Of a DNA stretch of 16,488 bases, positions 7,851-14,113 are shown piece after piece (within the stretch, counting starts at the first letter, position 1; every line of letters starts with the position of its first letter). The stretch is from an uncultured Flavobacteriales bacterium. GTDB lineage: Bacteria > Bacteroidota > Bacteroidia > Flavobacteriales > Crocinitomicaceae. The stretch lies in the NCBI GenBank assembly GCA_946479985.1, contig CAMLIF010000090.1:1-16488 (forward strand), written 5' to 3'. The notes under the pieces are model-generated. The model searched no databases. It saw nothing but the letters and a program-made list of their open reading frames with translations, and was not told where the DNA came from. A program made the translations under genes and the position numbers.

Positions 7851-7867
7851 AATAACTACTAAAAAAG

Positions 7868-8383
7868 ATGGATGATGTATTTCTGGTTCCCGACGAACTG
7901 ATTCTAAAAAGCATTTATCAGATTCGATGGCAAAAAGTAATGCTCGATAGTGATTTAGCAAACTTTTATGAAGTTGAGACAAGGGTTCTCAATCAGGCAG
8001 TGAAACGAAATTCGAATCGTTTTCCGGTTGATTTTATGTTCCAGCTAACGGACGAAGAATTTTCTGATTTAAAACAAACTGAAACTGGTTGGGGTGGAAG
8101 ACGCAGTTTGCCACTGGCGTTTACCGAACATGGAGTTTTGATGTTATCAAGTGTCTTGAACAGTTCTATTGCAATTAAGGTTAGTCAGCAAATTATGCGC
8201 TTGTTTATTTCTATTAGAAATGAAATTCTTTCAAATAAAGATTTCCTGCATGAACTACATTTGCTTCGCACCAGGATGAATAGTCAGGATGAACGTTTGG
8301 ATATGGTTCAGGAATACTTGATTCAATATATGGATAAACAGGAAACCGTTCGAAGGAAAATTGGATATGGGAACAATAAGTAA
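7868..8383 (+). CDS. ORF6N-domain DNA-binding protein, flanked by twin palindromes
   Basis: A 171-residue soluble protein with an ORF6N domain at about 15-100. The recognisable family words are IYQIRWQKVMLDSDLANFYEVETRVLNQAVKRN in two stretches (16-30 and 31-48), RFPVDFMFQLT (51-61), and LAFTEHGVLMLSSVL (83-97). The C-terminal half, about 100-160, is helical and heptad-like, and may dimerise. ORF6N domains occur in phage and large DNA virus proteins next to KilA-N or BRO domains and as free-standing genes in Bacteroidota; DNA binding is presumed and the cellular role is not established. This one stands alone with no phage genes around it. Two 27-bp palindromes bracket it, one 17 bases before the start and one 22 bases after the stop, suggesting self-regulation or movement as a one-gene cassette. 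No good promoter box is visible; the AT-rich stretch 7785-7823 is the likely place. Confidence 0.85.
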   Translation: MDDVFLVPDELILKSIYQIRWQKVMLDSDLANFYEVETRVLNQAVKRNSNRFPVDFMFQLTDEEFSDLKQTETGWGGRRSLPLAFTEHGVLMLSSVLNSSIAIKVSQQIMRLFISIRNEILSNKDFLHELHLLRTRMNSQDERLDMVQEYLIQYMDKQETVRRKIGYGNNK

Positions 8384-8405
8384 ATGTTTAAACAACCAGC
8401 TACAA

Positions 8406-8432
8406 CTTGATATCACAAATTGTGATCTCAAG
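8406..8432. promoter_or_regulatory. 27-bp palindrome downstream of the ORF6N gene (copy 2)
   Basis: Arms CTTGATATCACAA and TTGTGATCTCAAG flank a central A at 8419; 12 of 13 arm positions pair. It matches copy 1 (7824-7850) at 25 of 27 bases in the same orientation, differing only at the 6th and 22nd positions, and both share the exact core ATCACAAATTGTGAT. It starts 22 bases after the ORF6N stop. No long T run follows, so it is not a textbook terminator, though a transcript could fold here. Confidence 0.65.
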
Positions 8433-8478
8433 ATTTAACTGAAAATGGTTGTTTATTATTTTACCGGTAGTACATTTA

Positions 8479-8523
8479 ATATATTGATTCAATTCGTGTC
8501 CGCCCTGGCGGATGTCAATATAT
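8479..8523. repeat. Nested inverted repeat in the ORF6N-pheT spacer
   Basis: Outer arms ATATATTGA (8479-8487) and TCAATATAT (8515-8523) are exact reverse complements and enclose a tight GC stem, TCCGCC (8499-8504) and GGCGGA (8507-8512). The word ATTCGTG occurs at 8492-8498 and again at 8543-8549 and 8551-8557. This looks like a dispersed intergenic repeat or a degraded miniature element, or it could be an mRNA structure. The only reading frame across the spacer is a 63-codon one with no recognisable features. Confidence 0.4.
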
Positions 8524-8580
8524 CAGGTGGTGTTGATCTAAAATTCGTGCATTCGTGGCAATTTCGAAGATGCAAATGCT

Positions 8581-8588
8581 TATTTTTG
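8581..8588 (+). promoter_or_regulatory. Candidate -7 promoter box (TATTTTTG) for the pheT-bioD-bioA cluster
   Basis: TATTTTTG matches the Bacteroidota TAnnTTTG -7 consensus exactly and ends 19 bases before the pheT ATG, implying a short leader. No clear TTG -33 element is seen at the usual distance. It is the best promoter candidate in the 224-base spacer. Confidence 0.45.
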
Positions 8589-8607
8589 CTCGCAATTATA
8601 TCGAATT

Positions 8608-11043
8608 ATGAAGATTTCTTACAACTGGTTGAATGAATATTTACCGCAAGCCAAAACTCCTGAAGAATTGGAGGTGTTGTTAACAGATACAGGACTTGAA
8701 GTTGAGGGATTTGAAACACTTGAAGCTGTAAAAGGCGGATTAGAAGGCGTTATAGTTGCTGAAGTGTTGTCGTGTGAACCACATCCGAATGCAGACCGTT
8801 TAAAAGTTACACAGGTAAATACCGGAATAGAAACCGTTCAGGTTGTTTGCGGAGCACCGAATGTTGCTGCAGGACAAAAGGTATTATTAGCAACGGTTGG
8901 TTCTACACTTTATCCATCACCCGATGAACCGTTGAAAATCAAAGTATCCAAGATTCGTGATGTTGAATCACACGGAATGTTGTGTGCCGAAGACGAATTA
9001 GGATTGGGACATAGCCACGACGGAATCCTGGTTTTAGATCCGGGCGCTGTTGTTGGAACTCCTGCAGCAAAGTTCCTTGAACTCGAAAATGATATTCAGA
9101 TAGAAATTGGTTTAACACCGAACCGCGCTGACGCGATGGGCCACATTGGCGTTGCGCGTGATATTTTGGCTTTCGATACCTGTCATCATGGAAGAAGCGA
9201 ACACTTATCCCTGAAACCGGTTGAACTTCCTGCAAAAGCAGGCGATCTGAAGATTGATGTTACGGTTGAAAATACAGAAAAATGTCCCCGTTATATGGGA
9301 TTGACGCTAGAAAACGTAACAGTGAAAGCTTCACCGGCCTGGCTGCAAAAAAGATTACGTGCAGTTGGACTTTCGCCGATTAACAACATAGTAGACGTTA
9401 CCAATTACGTCATGCGTGATCTTGGGACTCCGCTTCACGCTTTCGATGCAAAGAAAGTTGGCGATAAATTAATTGTTCGTACCGCCAAAGCAGGCGAGAA
9501 GATGATTACACTCGACGGTGTTGAACGAACTTTGGATGCTGAAGATCTTGTAATTGCTAATTCGAACGAGGCCATGTGCATTGCGGGGGTTTTTGGCGGG
9601 CAGGATTCAGGAATTTCGGATACTACAACAACAGTTTTCCTCGAAGCAGCTTATTTCAACCCGGTTTCAGTTCGAAAAACGGCAAAACGCCATACTTTGT
9701 CAACTGATTCCAGTTTCCGTTTTGAACGTGGAGTGGATGTTGATCTGGTTCCTTATGCATTGCAGCGTGCAGCTCAATTAATCGTTGAAGTTGCCGGAGG
9801 AAACCGCGCTTCTGAAATTACAGACCTGTATCCTAATCCAATTGAAAAAAGAACAGTTATTTTGCGTTATGCAAGATGTGCTTCAATTCTTGGACATACA
9901 ATAGAGCCTTCTAAAATCAAAAATATTTTGTTGTCGCTTGATTTTGAAGTTCTGAACGAAACCAGTGAAGAATTAACGGTTTCAGTTCCGAATTACAGAG
10001 TCGATGTTGATCGCGAGATTGATGTGATTGAGGAAATTCTGAGAATTATTGGTTTCAACTCCATTCCTTTTCCGGAAAAAATGAATACTTCGCTTGTTAT
10101 TGCTCCGAAACCGGATATTGAGCGTTTAGGAGTGAATTTATCAGAGAACTTAGCTGGATTAGGATTCGTTGAGATCATGAACAATTCGCTTACATCACCC
10201 GCTTATACTGAAAAACTGGGCGGTTCGGCACTAAGTTCTGAAAACGATGTACAATTGTTGAATCCGCTTAGCCAGGATTTGGCAGTAATGCGCCAGACGT
10301 TGATCTTCCAGGCTTTAGAATCAGTGGCGCATAACCAAAATCGTCAGCGGCCTGATTTGCGTTTCTTCGAATTTGGTAAAACATACCAGCTGGTGAATGG
10401 TGAGTATTTGGAGAACAAACGTCTCACAATGATTATGACTGGCGCAAAGCAAGCCGAAAACTGGTCGGGAAAACAAGAAGCTTCTACTTATTTCACATTG
10501 AAAGGAATTGTAAAGAACGTATTTGAGCGTTTAGGATTAAGTTCTTTGCTGAATGAAGGTGCACTTTCTGAAAACAGTTTGTTAGCCGACGGACAATCGC
10601 TGACCGTTTTGAAAACACTAGTTGGAGAAATGGGCTGGATCAACGCAAAAACCAAAAAACAATTCGGAATAAAGAACGACGTTTTTGTTGCTGACCTGAA
10701 CTGGGATGCGATTCTGGATTCATTAAAACTTTCGAAAACACAATACAAGGAATTACCGAAGACTTTTGAAGTTCGTCGTGATTTCTCGTTGCTACTGAAT
10801 ACCGAAGTACGATTTGCCCAAATAGCTCAAATCGCACAGAAAACCGACAAGAAAATCCTTCAGCGTGTGAATCTATTTGATGTATACGAAGGAAAGAATT
10901 TGCCGGAAGGAAAGAAATCATACGCAGTTTCGTTCACATTCCAGGATGCAGAACAAACATTGAAAGATGAGCAGGTGGATCGCGTGATGGAAAGCATCCG
11001 CGTTGGATTAGAGAAGGAATTGGGGGCGGAACTTCGTTCGTAA
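8608..11043 (+). CDS. pheT: Phenylalanine--tRNA ligase beta subunit
   Basis: An 811-residue beta subunit of the cytosolic alpha2-beta2 phenylalanyl-tRNA synthetase, which charges tRNA-Phe with phenylalanine; the beta subunit carries the editing site and tRNA-binding modules. It has the canonical start MKISYNWLNEYLP. An EMAP-II-like OB tRNA-binding domain spans about 40-155 (VIVAEVLSCEPHPNADRLKV at 48-67, CGAPN at 81-85), followed by GLTPNRADAMGHIGVARD (168-185). The B3/B4 editing region runs to about 400 (with NNIVDVTNYVM and GTPLHAFD), then the B5 domain and the inactive synthetase-like core, ending in the FDX-ACB anticodon-binding domain (about 715-811; LPKTFEVRRDFSLLLN at its start). The length is normal and the gene is complete. 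The partner alpha-subunit gene pheS is not in the window. No Shine-Dalgarno is visible. bioD starts 4 bases after its stop, so transcription is probably shared. Confidence 0.98.
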   Translation: MKISYNWLNEYLPQAKTPEELEVLLTDTGLEVEGFETLEAVKGGLEGVIVAEVLSCEPHPNADRLKVTQVNTGIETVQVVCGAPNVAAGQKVLLATVGSTLYPSPDEPLKIKVSKIRDVESHGMLCAEDELGLGHSHDGILVLDPGAVVGTPAAKFLELENDIQIEIGLTPNRADAMGHIGVARDILAFDTCHHGRSEHLSLKPVELPAKAGDLKIDVTVENTEKCPRYMGLTLENVTVKASPAWLQKRLRAVGLSPINNIVDVTNYVMRDLGTPLHAFDAKKVGDKLIVRTAKAGEKMITLDGVERTLDAEDLVIANSNEAMCIAGVFGGQDSGISDTTTTVFLEAAYFNPVSVRKTAKRHTLSTDSSFRFERGVDVDLVPYALQRAAQLIVEVAGGNRASEITDLYPNPIEKRTVILRYARCASILGHTIEPSKIKNILLSLDFEVLNETSEELTVSVPNYRVDVDREIDVIEEILRIIGFNSIPFPEKMNTSLVIAPKPDIERLGVNLSENLAGLGFVEIMNNSLTSPAYTEKLGGSALSSENDVQLLNPLSQDLAVMRQTLIFQALESVAHNQNRQRPDLRFFEFGKTYQLVNGEYLENKRLTMIMTGAKQAENWSGKQEASTYFTLKGIVKNVFERLGLSSLLNEGALSENSLLADGQSLTVLKTLVGEMGWINAKTKKQFGIKNDVFVADLNWDAILDSLKLSKTQYKELPKTFEVRRDFSLLLNTEVRFAQIAQIAQKTDKKILQRVNLFDVYEGKNLPEGKKSYAVSFTFQDAEQTLKDEQVDRVMESIRVGLEKELGAELRS

Positions 11044-11047
11044 TCAG

Positions 11048-11662
11048 ATGAAAGCCTTCGTAGTAACTGGAATTGGGACCGGAATCGGTAAAACGGTTTG
11101 CAGTGCGGTGTTGTGCGAAGCGCTTCAGGCCGATTTCTGGAAACCTATCCAGGCCGGTGATCTGCATGCTTTAGACAGCGATTTCGTGAAAGAACACACT
11201 TCGAACTCTACGATCATTCCGGAACGCTGGTTGCTTTCCCAGCCGCTTTCCCCGCATGAAGCCGCTCGCATCGACGGAATTACACTGCACGAAGATGATT
11301 TTGAACTGCCGGAGTTTCAAAAAACAACAATCATTGAAGGAGCCGGTGGAGTGATGGTTCCATTGAACGAAGAAGGATCTTGTTTTGTAGATTTATTTCA
11401 GTTCTGGCATCTGCCCGTTTTTGTTGTAACGAAACATTACCTCGGAAGTATCAACCATACTTTACTCACGTTGAGTACTCTTTTTCAGCGCGAAATTGAA
11501 GTGGCGGGATTGATCGTTAACGGAAACCGGGTAGAATCTACCGAGCGAATTTATAAAGCGTATTTTCCTTCGCTGAAGATTACATATATTCCGGAAATGG
11601 AAACATTTTCTAAAGAAACCATAGCTCAGGCAGCACAATTATGGAACGAACAACAGCATTAA
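11048..11662 (+). CDS. bioD: ATP-dependent dethiobiotin synthetase BioD
   Basis: A 204-residue cytosolic enzyme that uses ATP and CO2 to close the ureido ring of 7,8-diaminononanoate, giving dethiobiotin, the penultimate step of biotin synthesis. The P-loop is GIGTGIGKT at 8-16. The family WKPIQAG block, with its conserved Lys, is at 31-37. EGAGGVMVPL, the second signature, is at 97-106, and YLGSINHTLL (131-140) is the expected helix after the switch. It is slightly short compared with the roughly 220-240 residues of most BioD proteins but has all the key blocks. Its start lies 4 bases after pheT and its 3' end overlaps bioA by 22 bases. The ATG at 11048 is the only sensible start because the P-loop strand begins at once. 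Confidence 0.96.
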   Translation: MKAFVVTGIGTGIGKTVCSAVLCEALQADFWKPIQAGDLHALDSDFVKEHTSNSTIIPERWLLSQPLSPHEAARIDGITLHEDDFELPEFQKTTIIEGAGGVMVPLNEEGSCFVDLFQFWHLPVFVVTKHYLGSINHTLLTLSTLFQREIEVAGLIVNGNRVESTERIYKAYFPSLKITYIPEMETFSKETIAQAAQLWNEQQH

Positions 11663-12930
11663 ATACCGATAAAAAGTATGTTTGGCATCCGTTTACCCAG
11701 ATGCTGACTTCCCCTGAACCGTTGCATATTGTAAAAGCAAAAAATGCCACGTTATTCGATAGTAACGGGAAAGAATATATTGATGCAAATTCCTCCTGGT
11801 GGGTAAATGTTCACGGGCACGGGAACGAACACATCGGAAATGCAATCTCTGCCCAGTTTTCCGAACTGGACCATGTGATATTTGCCGGAGCGACACATCC
11901 GCAGGCTATTAAACTGGCAGAACGCATCAGTACCATTTTGCCCGAACAATTATCGAAGGTTTTCTTTTCGGATGACGGTTCTACCGCGGTTGAAGTGGCG
12001 TTGAAAATGTGCTTTCAATATTGGTTTAATAAAAAACAGCCCAAACGAAAAGTCCTGGCCCTGGATGGTGCTTATCATGGCGATACGTTTGGAGCAATGT
12101 CTATCGGACAAAGAGGAGTTTTCAATCAGCCCTTCGAGCATTTATTCTTCGATGTCGACTTTTTGCACTTCCCGAATGGCGACAATCACGTTTCCATATT
12201 GAAAGATGCGGAAACGCTTTTGAAAACGGGAGAAATTGCCTGTTTGATTGTTGAGCCTATTATCCAGGGTTCAGCCGGAATGCGGATATACGAAGCATCT
12301 TTCCTGGATGAGTTGGTCGCTCTGGCTCATAAATACGAAGCACTGGTTATTTTCGATGAAGTAATGACAGCCTGGGGAAGAACCGGGAAACTGTTTGCTA
12401 TGAATCATTGCTGGAATACGCCTGATATTATTTGTTTATCGAAAGGATTGACGGGTGGAGTTATGCCACTTGGACTTACGGTTGCCACAACTGAAATTTA
12501 CGAAGCATTCCTTCATCCCGAAACAAATAAAGCTTTGCTGCACGGACATTCGTTTACCGGTTCTGCTTTAGCTTGTGCCGCGGCTAATGCTAGTTTGGAT
12601 ATCTTCGAAGAGCATTACACCTGGGAAAACATTGAACGTATAGAACATTTACAAGTTGAATTCAAAAAGGAACTAGTCAAAAACAGCCTCGTTAAAAACG
12701 CCGCGGTTTGCGGAACTATTCTGCGTTTTGAAATTGAAACAGGTGAAGGGAACTATTATTTTTCGTCTATTCGCGATAAAGCCTACAACTTCTTCTTAGA
12801 GCAGGGTTGTTTAATTCGTCCGCTGGGAAATGTGATTTACATCAATCCGCCTTATTGTACTACTGATGAGGAGTTAGCAAAAGTTTATAAAGCGATTACT
12901 GATTTTTTGAAGACACTCGAATCTAATTAA
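11641..12930 (+). CDS. bioA: Adenosylmethionine--8-amino-7-oxononanoate aminotransferase BioA
   Basis: A 429-residue PLP enzyme (class III aminotransferase) that moves an amino group from S-adenosylmethionine to 8-amino-7-oxononanoate (KAPA), giving 7,8-diaminononanoate, the substrate of BioD. The BioA-specific blocks WHPFTQM (15-21) and SSWWVNVHGH (51-60) separate it from other class III transaminases. GAYHGDT (143-149) stacks on the cofactor, IFDEVMTAWGRTG (237-249) carries the Asp that pairs with the pyridine nitrogen, and SKGLTGG (267-273) holds the Schiff-base Lys268. HGHSFTGSALACAAA (301-315) is the usual phosphate-side motif. The start lies 22 bases inside bioD; the next Met is residue 21, within the conserved WHPFTQM, so the overlapping start is right. 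Translation is probably coupled to bioD. bioB and bioF are not in the window. Confidence 0.97.
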   Translation: MERTTALNTDKKYVWHPFTQMLTSPEPLHIVKAKNATLFDSNGKEYIDANSSWWVNVHGHGNEHIGNAISAQFSELDHVIFAGATHPQAIKLAERISTILPEQLSKVFFSDDGSTAVEVALKMCFQYWFNKKQPKRKVLALDGAYHGDTFGAMSIGQRGVFNQPFEHLFFDVDFLHFPNGDNHVSILKDAETLLKTGEIACLIVEPIIQGSAGMRIYEASFLDELVALAHKYEALVIFDEVMTAWGRTGKLFAMNHCWNTPDIICLSKGLTGGVMPLGLTVATTEIYEAFLHPETNKALLHGHSFTGSALACAAANASLDIFEEHYTWENIERIEHLQVEFKKELVKNSLVKNAAVCGTILRFEIETGEGNYYFSSIRDKAYNFFLEQGCLIRPLGNVIYINPPYCTTDEELAKVYKAITDFLKTLESN

Positions 12931-12960
12931 TGAAACTCTGAAAAAAGCTTGATAAAGTTA

Positions 12961-13983
12961 ATGAAGTACTTCACATTCCTATTCTTTGTTCTTCTGTCAT
13001 GTTCTGAGAAGGAAGAGTTATTCATTCCTGAAAAATTTGAAATAGAAAAATTGGAAGTTGAAATGCCTTATCAAGTTCGCGACTTGATTAAATATGAAAA
13101 TGGTTATATCTGTCGTTTCGACAGTTATCGTGATACGGCATTCACTATTGGAGTTCTGAATCAGGATTTTACATTAAACCGGATAAAGAGTAAACGATTA
13201 AATCAAGAAAAAAATCAGTGGTTTAGTGCTATTTGGACCTCAGGAGACACATTGTATGGAATTGTTGGGGGTTGGCGAGGTTATTCCAAAATGTACTGGA
13301 ATAAAGACAAGTGGATATTTGTCGAATCGGGTTATGAGACGAAAAAGAATTACCAAAGCATTGAATTAAATTATCCAATCTATGAGGACAATGATTTCAT
13401 TGTTAGCTCTTGTTGTCGGGGTGAATTTGGTGGAGCCATTTATTTTAGGGACAAAAAAACAGGCAAAACATATAGTTGTAGGGCAACATGTCTAAATAGT
13501 ATTCAGAAATTGAACGGTTCATTTTATGTCACTTCATCATTACCTCATGCTTCTGGTTTTGCTACAATAATCAAAATTGATAATCCACGAAAACTATTCG
13601 AAATAAAAAATAAAAGCCAACTTGTTGATTGTGGTTGGTATGACATTTACCCCGAAGACTCTAAAGACAATGAGATAAAACATCCGGTTGGATATGATAA
13701 GGGATATGAAACTTTGTTAGATACGATGGATATTCATGTACTTGGCGCCTTTTCATATAAGAATCATATTTATCACATTTATTCAGATGACCGAAATACT
13801 TATTTAAGTTACATCACGAATAAAAAATTGAAAATAATAGACACACTAATTAACAAGGTCTCCTGGCACGGAGAACTGCGAGATTTAAAACATAATTCGA
13901 ATGTTTTTCCAATTAGAAGAAGGGATCTAAACGGAGTGATCATGATTCGTGGAAATAAAATCAAACTTGTAGCATTTAAATAA
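12961..13983 (+). CDS. Predicted lipoprotein of unknown function, AT-rich
   Basis: A 340-residue protein I do not recognise. The ATG at 12961 gives MKYFTFLFFVLLSCSEKEE, a lipoprotein signal with an LLSC lipobox (Cys14), and is preferred over the in-frame TTG at 12949, which would only add four residues before the signal. The acidic, Lys-rich residues after the Cys point to the outer membrane in Bacteroidota. The mature part looks beta-rich, with repeated short strands and turns (for example GDTLYGIVGGWRGYSK at about 95-110 and GGAIYFRDKKTGKTY at 157-171), possibly a propeller-like fold; that is a guess. Five further cysteines fall at about 51, 151, 152, 173 and 177, and one at 224. The gene is visibly more AT-rich than bioA and pheT (many AAA, AAT and ATA codons), so it may be a late arrival. 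It starts 30 bases after bioA and may be read from the same transcript. Confidence 0.7.
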   Translation: MKYFTFLFFVLLSCSEKEELFIPEKFEIEKLEVEMPYQVRDLIKYENGYICRFDSYRDTAFTIGVLNQDFTLNRIKSKRLNQEKNQWFSAIWTSGDTLYGIVGGWRGYSKMYWNKDKWIFVESGYETKKNYQSIELNYPIYEDNDFIVSSCCRGEFGGAIYFRDKKTGKTYSCRATCLNSIQKLNGSFYVTSSLPHASGFATIIKIDNPRKLFEIKNKSQLVDCGWYDIYPEDSKDNEIKHPVGYDKGYETLLDTMDIHVLGAFSYKNHIYHIYSDDRNTYLSYITNKKLKIIDTLINKVSWHGELRDLKHNSNVFPIRRRDLNGVIMIRGNKIKLVAFK

Positions 13984-14066
13984 AGCGAATGGTTTCTACA
14001 GAGTATCTCTAATCTTGTGGTATGTAGAAGGTGTTAAACTAATAAAAATGTGATTTGAACTCCTGG

Positions 14067-14103
14067 GAGAGCTGTTTTGTATAAGTGGAAAGGCTCTCTT
14101 TAA
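14067..14103 (+). terminator. Weak hairpin, possible terminator after the lipoprotein gene
   Basis: GAGAGC (14067-14072) and GCTCTC (14093-14098) can pair as a 6-bp stem with a 20-base loop, followed by a short T run (TTT). It lies in the 130-base convergent gap between the lipoprotein and FUSC genes. The long loop and short stem make it doubtful. Confidence 0.25.
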
Positions 14104-14113
14104 ACGAAAGGAA

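Noticed and set aside
7746..7982. 78-codon minus-strand frame overlapping the ORF6N start
   Set aside because: It covers the divergent promoter region and the antisense of the conserved ORF6N domain, with no recognisable features of its own.
7824..8432. CRISPR array or toxin-antitoxin interpretation of the twin palindromes
   Set aside because: Only two copies separated by a whole gene, with no spacer pattern, cas genes or second small gene.
8406..8432. Palindrome copy 2 as a simple intrinsic terminator of the ORF6N gene
   Set aside because: No T run follows, and the same sequence occurs upstream of the gene, where a terminator makes no sense.
8445..8636. 63-codon plus-strand frame before and into pheT
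   Set aside because: It runs across the inverted repeat and into the pheT start in another frame, with no family features.
12949..12960. TTG at 12949 as the start of the lipoprotein gene
   Set aside because: ATG at 12961 gives a clean lipoprotein signal peptide; the TTG only adds four residues.
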